From: Moringa oleifera
Lineage: Eukaryota; Streptophyta; Magnoliopsida; Brassicales; Moringaceae
Length of the DNA: 64,000 bases
Direction: 5' to 3'
Assembly (NCBI GenBank): GCA_021397835.1
Contig: JAJFZO010000731.1
Coordinates: 372,001-436,000 of the forward strand
Shown: piece after piece, positions 1 through 13,383 of the stretch
Position numbering within the stretch: the first letter of the stretch is position 1
Layout of the letters: each line of letters opens with the position of its first letter
Translations under genes and position numbers: made by a program
Notes under the pieces: generated by a model
Seen by the model: only the letters and a program-made list of their open reading frames with translations
What the model was told of the DNA's origin: nothing
Databases searched by the model: none

Positions 1-600
1 AAATCAAAATTATTTTTTAAATTTTTTATAAAATATCTAATTATTCTTGAATTGTTTTAAATTAATCTTAAATTCTTTTACATTATTTTTCTTTTTTAGA
101 AAATTCTAATCTTTCTTATTTTTTATTTTTTTTATTTTTTGTATTTTATTATATTATATTATTTCTTTTTTTATGATTTTCTTTGATATACTTTTTTATT
201 TTTATATTTTATATTTTTTCATTTTTTTGTCAAAATATATTTTTTCACTTTGTAAAGAATTTTGTTCTTTACTATTGCTTTTTTTTATATGCATTCTCTT
301 GATTTTGTTGAATTTTTTTACTTTTTTTATTTTCTATTGTTACTTTAGATTTTTTAATTTTAACTTGAAAATTTTTAATTTACTTAAATTTAGTTCTTGT
401 TATGAATATTTTTAAAATTAAAATATTAATTTTTACAAAATATAAAAAAATTCAAATTATTATCACAAAAACATTAATTTTTAAACTATTTTTAAAAATC
501 TTACGTAATTAAAATTTTAAAAATTTTAAAAAATATAACTCACTAATAAAAAATTATTTAAATTTAAAATATTAACTCAAAAAATGAACATAGAGTTTGG
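1..600. repeat. AT-rich repeat, T-rich on the plus strand
   Basis: Almost pure A+T with no believable gene; the 80-residue open frame at 173-415 is Phe/Leu/Ile-rich low complexity. The stretch at about 10-130 matches, in reverse complement, the sequence near 43,980-44,070, sharing the run ATTATTCTTGAATTGTTTTA and the adjoining text. Bases 170-360 match the reverse complement of about 43,650-43,860. This is therefore a copy of a repeat family found again at 43.4-46.4 kb, not simple low complexity. Confidence 0.6.
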
Positions 601-3500
601 TAATAGTGTTGTAGAGTGGGTTTTTCACGGTCCATATAACTGATCTATAATCAGATCTTAAAAAGCTAGTAAATGCGAAATTTCAAGAATACAGGGGGCA
701 TCACAGTCATTTAACAAACCCACCCATCTCAACGTAACACACCACCATTTTGCAGTGTCTCATTAATGAGGAGGGGATCAGCGACAGTAATCACTGATTA
801 GAGTGAAACATTTTAACAATGAAACTACTTTAATCTTGTATGGCAATTAGAGTTGAATACAATTTATAGTTTTTGGACTCAATATCTAATCTAACTAAAT
901 CAAAAAACTAAATATACAATTGATTAAACATGCATATCAAAGTTCTGAAAAAAAAATTAATTTAGAGTTTTTTTTCATAATTATTGTAAAACATCTTTCA
1001 TTTATTTCTTTTATATTCACATTAATATACAATAAATTACATATATATATATATCTTTATTTTTTTTCAAACAAATGAACGAAATATAAGATTAGAGGAA
1101 CTGATGTCTTATGACAATGTTACCCACATAATTTGAAAGTTACTGCATTGCCTATGATAGGATTTCTAATAATATTATGAATTGATTATGAAATCAAAAG
1201 AGTTAGAAGGGTGTCAAAAGAATCTTCGTGGGTGCCCTCTTTGTGTCTTTGTTTTGTTGCATGCTTGTGAAAGCCAAAGATAAATATTAAGATTCCCTTA
1301 TTAGATGCAATAGCAGCCTTTTCTTTTATGGTTTACTTTATAAGATTTAGCTGAAATTATTGAAAAGGCTTAAAGATAGGTACTATGAAAAGAGAAAAAA
1401 ATGAGTTGCAGGTTGAGTTTTTATGACAAAGCTGTTAGCTTTTGACTTTATTCAATAATCTGACGATTATTCTTTTTAATTTTGGTATTATTTTTTGCTT
1501 ATCAGAAGAGATTCCTTCATCAAAGCTGATCATTTTTATATATAAGGAGGCTCTTTTGTAGGAGTGCTGCATTTTCACACAAAAAGTTGGAAGCTTGGCC
1601 AACAGAACAAAATCCCCTACTTTTATCAAATAAAAAATGATGATGTGATTATCAAGGCAAAAAAGTAACACGATACTGAGTTTTCTCAAAGGAAAGACTT
1701 TGAAACTTTTAAGTCTCAGAGAATTTCTAAAAATTGAGATCAAAGAGATAAATTTTCTTGCTATGATTGAACAAATCATATGTAAATATTTTGTTATGTC
1801 ATTATCTATTAATATTTTTTCATAAATCGATAAAAAATTAAATAATTTTAAAATATTAGTTTCCACAAAGATCTCATTCTATACTTTTAGAATATTAAAA
1901 AGCAGATGAAAAACTTTTTATTGCTTGAATTAGTTAGTGGACTAAAAAAAAAGTAAGTCAATTCCTATTAAGACTCGAAGTTACAATTATCCATCCACTA
2001 GAGGCTTAATGGGCTGGTTAGGTGAGTTTTAGTTGAATCTTTATGATCATACCTAAAAGACCTAAAGCCAACGTTGCTATCTTAAAGTTAAGCTTTTTTA
2101 CCTACAACTTTGAAAATATAAACTGTTCTAAACTTTTTATTTGAAAACTTAAAAATATTTTTATAATTTATTATATTAATAAAAAATTATAATTATTTAT
2201 TTTGTTAATATCACACACTTCTTCAAAGCCTTAATATGAAGAATCTTTTAACTACTTATCATACTTGTAAATGAAATGAAATAAAATGAGAGAGAAAGAG
2301 GTTATTATTAATAGCAATTTCTTTTCCTCCCCAAAATTTACAATCGAAATTAGTACTTATAAGCAAAAGAGCATAAATAACATTTCAGAAGCTACATTTT
2401 GCAATCCCCATAATGCAGTTCCTACACCATGCACTTCTCCATCTAACAACTACAATCAAAGCCAAATTAATTACAAGACACAAAAACATTTATGTAAACA
2501 ATTGATCAATCTTCATCCTAATAGTTCTTATTAAAATGAAGGTAATATGATTATATTGTTATCGCAAGTCAAATATGCACCATGTTTTTATACAATAATA
2601 CACACATATCAAGTATGAGAAAACAAAGATTATCAAAACCTTGAAAGGATATAAAATCAATTCCATCTTTTTTTGATTTGTTGATCAAAGTATGTGTTCC
2701 TACAAAGCATTGAGCACATAAATCCTATGTCCAGCTGCTAATTCATTGAGCTCGAAGACTGCATCTGTCGCATACCTCTTTGTTCATTAAAAATGGTAGG
2801 GTTGTAAGCGGAATGCTTCTACTATCATGTGTATGGATTCCTGTGTTTTATAAGTAGTCATAACTTTCATGGCTTAAATTTATCCTTCGCTCCCATTAAT
2901 AGGACTTACCTCCAACACAACCCAAAAAACAATATGCTGATTCTACTACTGGCTAATAACTAGAAATCTCTGCACTAATCACCATCAGAGTCATAGTCAT
3001 ATTATAAATACATTAGTAAATGCATGTCAAAGACACTAATACACATAAATCCTTCCAATTTGGTGCTATTTCTGTTGAATTCTGAGAAAAGAGAGATTTT
3101 AAAATACAAAAAATTTGTTTTATTTATTTTTAGATAAACTCAAAACAGTTTTGTCTAGTTTTGACAAATTTCAACATATTTATCTAAATGTAATAAATTC
3201 AAGATGTATTTTATTTGACTCAAACTGATCATATCACTTTCATTCTTATGAGAGATATTAGGGTGAAAATCTAGTTTAAAAAGAATTCCCAAAAAAAGCT
3301 CTTAACACTATGGTCAATCTTAGTAACTTACCTAAAGAAAGTGCAAGGAACAAGTTTATTGGTGGTTGTTAAGCTGCAACATCTCTAACTCTTCTAACCA
3401 ATTGACTCAAGATCACTTTGCTTTAGTTTGCAGTGCTTCCCTAGCCTAAAATAACAGCATCTGCGTAATGTTGCTTTCTGCATGGGGTTACGTATTCACA
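601..3500. other. No recognisable gene
   Basis: Mixed AT-rich sequence. Short open frames at 1,435-1,866 (minus) and 2,286-2,534 (plus) have no recognisable motif and a composition typical of chance frames. I see no element termini, RNA gene or clear promoter here. Confidence 0.5.
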
Positions 3501-3509
3501 TCAGCAGCC

Positions 3510-4085
3510 AACATTACAACATAAAAAGGTTTTAACGGTAATTGTTTTGAGTTTTAACGATAATTAAATTGCAATTAAGGTCTTTACCAATAATTGGTCA
3601 AAAGCTGGTGTAGCTAAGGTCGAAAAAACCTTATAACGATTATTATCACAATTGCTGATAAAGATATAAAATAATTACTGCTAAAAATTTATACTATTAT
3701 TGACAATTGTTAGTTATAATTAACAAATATCACTAAAAGTATATTGACATTTATTTTATTTTTGACAATTGTAAATTATCATTAAAAATAAAATTGATAT
3801 TTATATTGTTTATGATAATTATTAATTATCATTGAATATTTAATTATTTAATAACAATTATTAAAGCAAATAACAATTATCACTAAAAATAAGTTAGCTT
3901 TCAATTTGTTTATAACAATCACCAATTGTCGTTAAATGTTTATGTATTTCACGACAATTAATAGTTACATCTATGTATTTAAAGACAATTATCCAGTAAT
4001 TAACAATTACTATTAAAAACAAGTTAATTTTTATTTTTTATAATAATTAACAGTTAAATTTTTTACTATTAACTATTAATTTAAT
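3510..4085. repeat. Degenerate AT-rich tandem repeat
   Basis: The words GACAATT, TAACAATTA, TTATCACTAAAA and AAAAATAAGTT recur every 55-70 bases across this stretch. Some copies are inverted (AATTGTCGTTA). It reads as a decayed minisatellite or the subterminal repeats of an unrecognised DNA element. A short related block (TAACAATTATGATAATTGC) lies at about 9,450. Confidence 0.45.
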
Positions 4086-4099
4086 TATCAATACAAACC

Positions 4100-6880
4100 A
4101 AACTATAAATTTGTTAAGAGAATTAACATTTGACATAAAAATGATTATAAATATTTTAAGGTACAATGACAAAATAAGGAAGCCCGGAAAGGGTCTAAAG
4201 AAATAGTCTAAGGAATTGCGAGTTTTGTCAAGTGCTACAAGGCAACGGAATTCCCAGCAAAGTCGTACATATCTGTTTGTTTTGATGGGGTTCCGGGCAG
4301 CAGATTTTGATGTGTACACACATACAAACAGACTTCTTATGTAGTTAGACATACTTTTCTTCTTAAACAGATGATCATCTCGCTCAATTAGATGAGAAGT
4401 ATTTATTCCTAAAATGTTCTTGAACCAAGCAGCCTTTGGAGACACGGAGGAGATGATGCTTATCTTCATTGTTGATCTCTCCGTTCCCTTCTTTGTCAAT
4501 CCCAGAAGCAAATGATGATTAATGAAGTGTTCCAAGATCTGGTGGCGAGTGAGGGTCTCATTTTCACAATTTGTTCTCCATCAACTCCCGTTTTTTGGAC
4601 ATATCATCCTACTTCTAGAAACGTTTCACAGCATCCTCCATGTACTCCTTCCCTTCCCTCACAGGCATCTCCTTCCTAATTTTTTCTGGGTAACTCGTTA
4701 AGATATTCTTACCTTTCAATACTGTAGCAAGTTGCAGTAAATCCTGCTAGAATTCACTCAGCTTGGTATTTTCATTTACCTCTCATCCTTGATCTTCACC
4801 GGTGTTGGAAGTTGCTCTATTCACACAAAGAACATTAAACTATTAAAGAAAAATCATAGCAAGAAGTCACTGGCAATAAATTCTCTCTTAATATGAAGAG
4901 AAGGATGAAGAATTGGGTTAAGCCAGTTACTTAGGCAATCAGTTCTGGGTTCTTTTTGAGATTGAACTATGCTTTCAAAGGATCCGCCAGAATTGATGAG
5001 TGCTCGTACTCCCACGTTGAAGTAGGTGATCCATTTGGACCATGGACAACTGCATCATCATCATACAACATTAACATTTCGATATCATTTGAAAGCAATT
5101 AAGAAGAAAGAGAAGCAACCAAATCTTAAAGGTATCCATTAGCCTAATTTTACAGTTAATAGATTCTTTTCATGTCCCTTTCTGCAGCCACTGCTCAAGC
5201 AGTTCCTTAAGCATCAAGATAATAATACCTTTAGATAGATTCTTCAACTTCTACTAAAAAGAGCAGAGCTCTCAACATCCTAACTAGTTTTTTAATTCTC
5301 TCACATCATGAAGTCTTATTCGTTAAGAAAAAGAAGAAAAGAGACATTATCTTCTTGCCTATGAGATCTATTAGTTTGGTTTTCCATCAAATATGGTTTC
5401 ACAGCTGTTTTTGTCAAACAGAAGAACAAGACAAAAGTTGGTTGTCTTCTTCTCCATGCCATCAATGTTTGAGTCCAAACTCATTACAAAAGCAGAGTGA
5501 AATGACACACAAAACTAACAGTTCTTCATCAAGTAGAGATATTTGAGTAGATTTCATATCTTCTTTGAAGAACTTCAATACTACTGACTGGGAGAAAAAG
5601 AGATTGAGTGGATTATTAAACCAAAGCTGGAGGACCAATAATGGTAGAATAGAATAGGCAACAATCTGGTCAATATCAAACACAAACATTGGCTTTTATT
5701 AAAGCAAGATACATGCACATGGTTCAGAATCTAAAACAAGTAATAATAGAATCCACAGCATAGGAGAATAAAACATTTATTATGAGCTTTGTTGTGATCA
5801 CATGCCTATCCTGGGATAAAAACTAAACTAGTAGCTTAACTCCAGAAAAAGCCAAACAACAAGGAAAATGACTTGAAGAAATCATACCCAATAAACTCAC
5901 ATCATGAAGTGGTTTAGGAAATATTGACATAGGGAAGTTCAGTGTTAGTGCTAGGGGCAGATCATGCCTTGGCTAACATCCACAAGATCAAAGAAGCAAT
6001 ACCTGAAATATGGGAAAGAGAAGCAAAGCAGCTTGAGCAAGCTACCCAATCCACTGTAGTTGAAACCATGGTCCTTGCATAGGATTCTTGCCAATTCTAC
6101 CTCAAATTTGTGTATGCAAACTTCCTGGTTTTGAAGGGAAGTTAGTGCCAAATTAAGTAAATCCAAAATCTTCACGTCAAACTTACTATAAATATCGCCA
6201 AGGCACTTGAAACCACTAGTCTCCAGATCATCTAGTAGATCAACTGTACCTTATGTATTGTCTATAGTTACTTATGTACTCTTGCAGCTCGTACTAGTTG
6301 GGATAAACTATCACATACTATGTTGAGAGTCAAATATCAATGGAACCTTCAAATTCAAGTTTTTCAAAAGCAAAATACATTCTCTTCTAACATGAAGTTA
6401 TAAAATGCTCTATAAAATCCTCTTAGTTGTACAAAAACATCGATTCACATGCATGACTATGTGTGGTAAGATGTGACAGAAATATGTAATCTACTAATGC
6501 AGGTTTGACTGGAGATATAAATAAGAGCAAAACTAGACATGGCACTATTATGCTGATGCTAAGATTTCAACTTGGCATCAGCATAATGCTAGTGAGCATT
6601 TGATAACTTGGCCTAGCAAGATAACTTAGATAAATAAGTTGAACTTTGTAGTTTTCTCTGACCTAACTTTCATTCTGATGGCATTCTGATCTAGATGGAA
6701 CAGAAGAAGCCACTCATCTTCTCCAATTTATGCTTTTGTACCTTCAAACAAACCCTGCATCGATTTTAGAATTCAAAGGAAGAAGACAAGTTAGCTTGTT
6801 TGCCTTCAACAGATCATGCAGAATCTTTTTAACCCTCTCTGAAATGTAATAATGAAGGCTCTGAAAGGAAAAATAACTAC
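4100..6880 (-). other. Unidentified exon-like scraps
   Basis: Base composition rises above the surrounding desert. Several minus-strand stretches look like decayed exons: about 4,700-4,790 with ENTKLSEF and [10 protein letters not shown] flanked by a GTAAGA donor-like site; about 4,990-5,060 with GPNGSPTSTWEYEHS; and about 6,050-6,140 with KFEVELARILCKDHG. All carry stops or break off at intron-like sequence. I do not recognise the parent genes. The 162-residue minus frame at 4,047-4,535 may be partly coding in origin but shows no family motif. Confidence 0.3.
6547..6587. other. Perfect 13-bp inverted repeat (hairpin)
   Basis: ATTATGCTGATGC at 6,547-6,559 and its exact reverse complement at 6,575-6,587 are separated by a 15-base loop. 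CTAGT follows immediately. A hairpin beside CTAGT recalls a Helitron 3-prime end, but the spacing is shorter than usual for Helitrons, so the assignment stays open. Confidence 0.4.
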
Positions 6881-6887
6881 AGCTTGC

Positions 6888-7066
6888 CTGGCCATAATTT
6901 AAAACTCCTGCAAAAGTGCTTAACTCAATGTTTCTGTACCGAGGAAGTTGTCCTTGTTCAAGACATCCATCTTTAGTACACTTCATAACGTACATGTAAT
7001 CAGTTGGCTAGAGGCTGAATCCAAGATTATCCTATTCTAGATCAGCATACTCATCATCACTGTAGC
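6888..7066 (-). pseudogene. Branched-chain amino acid aminotransferase exon fragment
   Basis: Read on the minus strand, the translation runs DDEYADLE, a stop, DNLGFSL, a stop, PTDYMYVMKCTKDG, then EQGQLPRYRNIEL and AGVLNYGQ. This is the order and wording of the N-terminal part of plant branched-chain aminotransferases (class IV PLP fold), which normally make or degrade Leu, Ile and Val in plastids or mitochondria. The match ends at NYGQ, where plant genes commonly have an exon boundary; the following frame is intron-like. Two Trp/other codons have become stops, and the catalytic-lysine region is absent. It is a dead fragment, not a gene. Confidence 0.75.
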
Positions 7067-7069
7067 CAT

Positions 7070-10030
7070 TTGTAACAAAGACATTAAAGGGAAATTTCAA
7101 TATGATAACATACTATCAAGCTGTAAGTGACAATATTGTAATGCACTGAATTACCTACAGGAGGATCGTTCTTACACTCTCTGTACATAAGATGCAGCTT
7201 GAGATGCATAAAAGGTGACTTGTTCCAAGCTGTAAAGTGCAGAAAACAGATCAGTTTCTCTTTTGATTTTCACTTTCTTTCTTTGTACTTTCTTTGTGGT
7301 TTCTTATTTCTTGATTATAAATACACAAACCTTTGTAGCAAGTTTCACCCTTTCATTAGCTTACCCTATCAAACCTAAACAGTCTTTTACTTTTTCAAGA
7401 ACTGCAGTGATTTCAGAGCATTCAACATTAGTTAGTAGACAAACATTAGTTCGTCATGTTATTTATTTATTTTTATTGGGATACATGCTAGAAACTCCAA
7501 CTCTATCAGAGAGGACTACAATGTGTTCTTATACATATGTCTGGTACAGATTTCAGAGTTTTGCATTACATCATTAATTAGTCAATGTTTTAAGCTATGC
7601 CTATAATGTTTGAACTAAATTTTCAAATAGAAGCATCATGCTTCATTTGACATAAATTAAGATTTGCCCATGTTGAACACCCAAACTAAGATTGTTCACT
7701 AACAACCCCCAATTGTGAGCAATGCTTATGGAGAAGCACACCTTTAAGCTCATTTTTCTGTATAGGCTCAGTTCACAAAATTAATTATGTACATTTTTCA
7801 AGAAATTTAAATTAGCTAGAGTTTAGAAGATCTTTTTGGCCTTCATACCAATTTGAGGTTTGCAAATATCCTTTAGCTTCTTTTATTAATCTTTGATCTA
7901 CTTCTACCTCTCTTCATCCATCTATTTGGATCGAATAAGGTATTTACCAATAACAATAGCAATAGTAAACAACAACAAGACAACAAATAAAGGTTTGTCC
8001 AAAGAAAAAAGAAAGGCTTAAGTTTGTGTTATCGAAGGTACCTTATGTTTAGATGTTTCGCTTTTTTCTGTGCCACATCAATGAGCGTACTAACGTCAAA
8101 CTGATATTAGGCAGAATTGGACCAAATTGTGCTCATAACCATTGATAATTAGCACCTAACCTGAATTATTGAGTCCAACACCCAATTTAACCCTGAATCC
8201 AATTATTCTTTAATAATGGACGCTAAGCTTCTCCAACATGCTGCATCTTCGCAATCATGATTACGGTGGCAATATTGGCGAAGCAATTGGGAGACAACAC
8301 GGTTGCACTAGCAAGACTTACTGACAAGCCTTTACCTCAACGCTTATGCGCATAATCATTCACTGAAGCTACCTCCGCGATCTTCCTTTTGCGGCTTCTT
8401 CTTCCTCTGCCTCCATTTCAAATTCTTCTTTCCTATTTTGTTTCTAATTGTACAACGCCTCCTCCTTTCAATTCGGCCTTTTCTTTATTTTTTTTTTTCA
8501 CCTATTACTTTATTGGTTAAACTTGTAATTTGGGCCTCTAATGCTGCTGTACTTATACCGTACATATACTTTTTCCTTCTCTGAGTTCAATTTTTATGGT
8601 TGAGATTTTTCTATCATAATTTTTAAGTTTTTTTTAAATATAAAATTTAAAAAACCTCATTTAATGGGTGCTTAATAAAAGATTGTTTAGTCAGTGTTAT
8701 TTGTGTGTATTGATATAATATTTAATAATTTTTTATAAGATATTTATTACAATATGTGTTAGTATAAACCATTAGTGTTGAAATGTTATCATACTTTCTC
8801 ATATTTTAATATATTTTACTCACTCATACATTATATTTTTTAAAAAAATACTCATGAAAACAATAAATAAAAAATCTAGTAAAAATTATTTTTAATAAAA
8901 AATTATAAATAAAAAAATCAGCTTTTATCGCATAAATTTAAGCTTCAAAAGGAAGATCTTAAAATTATCAAAATATATGTTACTATAAAACAGATTAAAT
9001 CAAAATTAGTCTTTTAATTTTGAAAAATTATAATATGGATAAAATAAATTGAAAAGTTGTTTTTTTATATTTTGCATCTCAATAATAAAAAATTTTTTAA
9101 ATAATATAATAATTTTAATTTATTTTTTTAAATTGTTATAAATTTAACTTATTTGAATATATATTCAATTTTAAGTAAGTTCGATTTAACAAAATATTAT
9201 ATCTATTATACTTGAATCATTATTTATTTAAGTTTATATAAATTTTGCAATTTAAAATTCAAAATCTTAAAAATTCAAAATTCAAAATTAAAAAATTATT
9301 TTGAAGGCAACTATAAAGAATAGTCTCTAAAAACATATGTTTCAATGGCTAATATTTACAATTGCCATCATACATTTATTAATAATGACTAATAAACAAA
9401 AATCATTAAAAATATGGCAAAAAAATATTTCATGATATATATAATAACAATTATGATAATTGCTACAAAATAATTATTGTTAAAACAAAGTTAAGTAATG
9501 GATTGGAAAACAAGAGTTCCATTAATATGCATGAATTAGTAACACTTCTTCATAAACTAAAGCTTGATTACATAACCATAGACATCCTTATTTTCATCTA
9601 TAACCATTTCAAAATGTTTTTGGAAAAGGGGAATAGAAAAAAAAAATGATGGAAATATCATCATAGCGAAATAAGAGCACAAAGCTAAAGATTATTGAAA
9701 AAATAATACAAACAAAAGCAAAATTATTTTAAATGTCCTTCGATCACCATACTATCACTAAAAGTTTCCTCTAAACATTAAAAACAAATACTAGATTCTA
9801 GTTTAAAGGTGAAAAGAAAAAAAAATAATGCAACAATACTCGAGATAAAATTAAAAATGAAATTCGAAGAAGAACATGAAATATTCATATGGTTAATTGC
9901 ATGTACCCTCTATAACTACTTAGTACTTAACAGCTACATCAAAAAAATTCATGATGGTTCACTTGTCTCAGATATAGGCTCAATCAACTAAAATAAATAA
10001 AAAACAAGTTGTATTTTGATAAGAGAAAAA
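7070..10030. other. No recognisable gene
   Basis: The 104-residue plus frame at 7,263-7,577 is hydrophobic and lacks a known motif. A somewhat GC-richer patch lies at 8,220-8,480, but I cannot assign it. From 8,600 to 9,500 the sequence is very AT-rich without recognisable genes. Confidence 0.45.
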
Positions 10031-10034
10031 CTAT

Positions 10035-13000
10035 TGTAACCAATAAACCAAACTGATCTCATGTCTAGCATTTTTCACAAGCTCTCGAACTACATGGTTT
10101 CTCCCTTCATGAACTGGTAAAAAGAACACAGTTTAAGCAAATAAAAGTTAGCAAATAACACCAGATAGCCTCATATAGCTAAAAAATGATGAAAAGATTA
10201 GCATATATATAGGGAAATGTCGACTAGAAGGTTTTGATGATTTTGTGCATTCTTTGCACAATGAGAGTCCAGATTTTCTCATAAGGGTAGAAATAAAGAT
10301 ACAGGACCAATAGGCTCATGATGTTACAAATATGGATGCCATGTCTTAAAAGGTAAAGAATTACACCGTTTGCGTGAACTTCACATCTAGTGTTCTATTT
10401 ATACAATATACAATTTCATGTGAACTAAAAGCATCCATAGCATAACAAAATGCAAAATCAATTATATGAATTATAGAAAAGGATCTCTTGAGTATAGAAC
10501 ACTATTTAAATAGCTTATCTATCCAGTCCCATTCTACGTACCACAAGATTTATGTGAGTCACAAATCATTGCAACTGATCCTAAAAAATTGATTTCTAAG
10601 ATGGCAAACTAAACTTTAAGAGAAATGAGATATTTACTTAGCATACATCATTTCTAAAAGTTCTACAAAAATATTGAAAAAACTCAGTTGCATTATAAAC
10701 CATCATTATGCATAATGCTGCAAAAAATGGTGCCAATATTTCAATGCATAGTTCTTAAATTCAACAATCTCCCTCAAAGAGAAAATTAAAAGTTATTATT
10801 TCAGGTTTCAAGAATATTCAAATTGGCCAAGGTTAAAATCACCCATAAAATAATTGGCACTTTTCAAACCATTATTAAATGTAGAAGGCATCTTCACAGT
10901 AATTCTCTATGATATTGCACTGCTTAGAGTATGTGTGAAACTTTGTGATCCTACTTGCTACGCAAGGTATATTTTGATCCTTCAATATAATAAAATCAAG
11001 AAACAAATAAAAATAATTTCTATATTTAGTTTCCAATAAAATAACACTTCTAAAAATCTAAAAACATGAATGAGAGTTACATATTTCATCATTAAAACTT
11101 TAAAAAATTGCTCCAATACATATTTCCAAACCTCCACTTCATCCGAATGTGAACCAAACCATCATTTTGTAAACAAACATAATTGGCAGAGCTGAAATGA
11201 AAAGCAAAGTTCACTTAAGCAAAGGAGAAAAATTCAGTTCAAGATGAAGGTAACTTTAACATTGTTTTCAATAACATAGAAAAATAAAATTCAAAGCATG
11301 ATAGAAAGAATGAATTATGAAAGGTGTAAAGAAATTTAACTAAACCTGAAAATATAATATATACCACAACATGAACGTGAGGTCTTGGTATATCAGGCTG
11401 GTGAGGCAGTAACTCCATAAAATCCGGAATGCAGTGGCTGTTCTTTATGATCGTTCCTTCGCTGCTGACAACTAAATGTCTTACAATACCATCAATCGTT
11501 GGAATATATTAACCACCTCATAATGTTAAAGCATAGATCATCAGCAAACACACTAAACCAGCTTCCAATATCATCACAACAGATGATAAGAATAAATAAA
11601 AAAATTATCGACGATACTCCAATGAAAGGAAAAGAACAATAATTAAAATTAGGAGCCATAAGTTGTAACACAACAAGCAGCAAAAAATCAAACTAACTGA
11701 TTATCCAGTAAGCTTTAACAAGTAAATCCATTGGTGTAGCCTATATATTAGATCATCAAAATAAAACTAAAAAATAGTAATTCCTCAACCATTTCCCTGA
11801 AAATATTACTAAGTTCATTGTCGGACGCAAAGCATAAAAACCATTCTTTCTGGACAGTTAAACAAAACAAGTTGCAAACAAATAACAGAACATGTGAAAT
11901 CTTGCTTTTTCTATAAGTTGAAAGAAAGATGCGAAGTAGACTCAAGACAGCTCTAAAAACTCTCTCTTTCTCACCAAATGAGTAGATACTGCTATAATAT
12001 GATAATATTAATGTCTATAAAATGTCAAACAATAAAATAAGCTTTAAAAGTTATTAAAAATCTATAGCAGGTCATAACAAACCATTTTGGCTTATTAAGA
12101 GCAAGATACACCTTTGGAGGCAGTCTCTTTGGGAGATGGTTATCATTAACATAAATGATATCCTACATAAGGTCAACTTGAGTTTGCATATCATGATAGT
12201 AAAGAAAGCTTATAAACTTTGAAAGCATATGACTCATATTCAGAGAAGCAGTAAGTAAGATATAACAAAAAGAAAAAAAAATATCTTTAATAAAACAAAG
12301 AACAACAATTTTCCCAAGAGAACTAAGGGCTAACCTAAAGAGTGCTACATACAGAGCCATTAACAATGACCTTCCTACCAAAAATAAGCTTTCGCTTCCC
12401 TACTCTTTCTCGATGCCATTGATAGTACCATAACCATATAATTATAAGACCTCCTAAACCATTATTACAAGAAACCATTAACGAAAACTCCATATAAACT
12501 ACTCTACAAGCACAATAAGTAACAATACAAATTGGGCGACATATACACATAAATATCAATAAAAACATATAGAATTATGAAGGTAAACAGAATTACGACA
12601 TGTATTACCTTAGGCAGCAGCTAGGACCTTATCACTGAGGCTCTAGGGAGGCTTCCTGAAGTTTTAATTATAAAACCTCTATGCTGCCTTAGGACAGTTT
12701 TAGCTGTATAGAAGCAGGCTCAATTTTCTTTCTTTTTCTCCTTCTTCTTTGCATTACCCAACTTGGTATCAACAAGCACGTGGATAAGATGCGGGGATAT
12801 AGAGCTTGAAGGTTCCATCCTCACCATGCACAATCCATGGAATGAAAAGTGGCTACCCACCACTAGTACCATTAATAAAAACCAATTCTTCTCCTTATTC
12901 TTCTACATCCTCTAGTCCTTTTAGGTGGGTTTTGGTGGTGCTTATGAGATGTTGAATTCTAGATGAGAAGAAGAAGAAAAGGTAGAGATCTGATGAGAGG

Positions 13001-13130
13001 GAAAGTACGGATAAGACAAAATATTGGGAAGAGAGTTGGTGTTTTGCTGCTGAATAGTGAGGAAAAGAGTGACAGTGTAGTTGCAGCAATGGATGCCTTG
13101 GGAATTCTTTCTTTCTGTTATGGATGGGAA
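10035..13130 (-). pseudogene. Chloroplast RsuA/SVR1-type pseudouridine synthase pseudogene
   Basis: Collinear exon remnants run down the minus strand. At about 12,780-12,915: GLEDVEE, GEELVFING, PWIVHGEDGTFKL. At 12,613-12,640: SDKVLAAA, the start of an S4 RNA-binding domain. At 12,335-12,405: KLIFGRKVIVNGSVCSTL. At 12,084-12,163: IYVNDNHLPKRLPPKVYLALNKPK. At 11,364-11,505: VVSSEGT, CIPDFMELLPHQPDIPRP. At 10,040-10,107, after an AG acceptor: HEGRNHVVRELVKNA. This is the domain order of plant plastid RNA pseudouridine synthases related to bacterial RsuA/RluB (Arabidopsis SVR1 type). The central part that should hold the catalytic GRLD motif was not found between 11.5 and 12.1 kb. Stops interrupt several exons. 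Retained introns show it arose at the DNA level, not by reverse transcription. Confidence 0.72.
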
Positions 13131-13274
13131 AAATGAAAGAGGGGGAGGGGGTTTGTTAAAGTTTTTGATATTTGTTTTTTTTTTAAATAGCTTTTTCGCT
13201 TTAGTTTTCTAAGTAAGAGCTACAACTAAGTAATTGAATAAAGAGTAAATGAATTCATTGGACATTTAATTAGA

Positions 13275-13380
13275 ATAAGAATTAGTTGAATTTGGGCTTA
13301 ACTCAGATAAGTAAAATTTTTCTTAATAAACTAAACTCGGATAAGAATTAGTTGAATTTGGGCTTAACTCGGATAAGCAA
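13275..13380. repeat. Two-copy direct repeat, 66-bp period
   Basis: ATAAGAATTAGTTGAATTTG and the following GGCTTAACTC(A/G)GATAAG occur at 13,275 and again at 13,341. The two copies are nearly identical, suggesting recent local slippage. Confidence 0.7.
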
Positions 13381-13383
13381 TTA

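Noticed and set aside
173..415. Open frame of 80 codons, Phe/Leu/Ile-rich
   Set aside because: It lies in an AT-only repeat copy; composition alone explains it. The same applies to the frames at 45,992-46,273 and 60,682-60,907.
6547..6593. Helitron 3-prime end
   Set aside because: A hairpin plus CTAGT is present, but only one base separates them and no matching 5-prime TC end could be tied to it; listed only as a hairpin.
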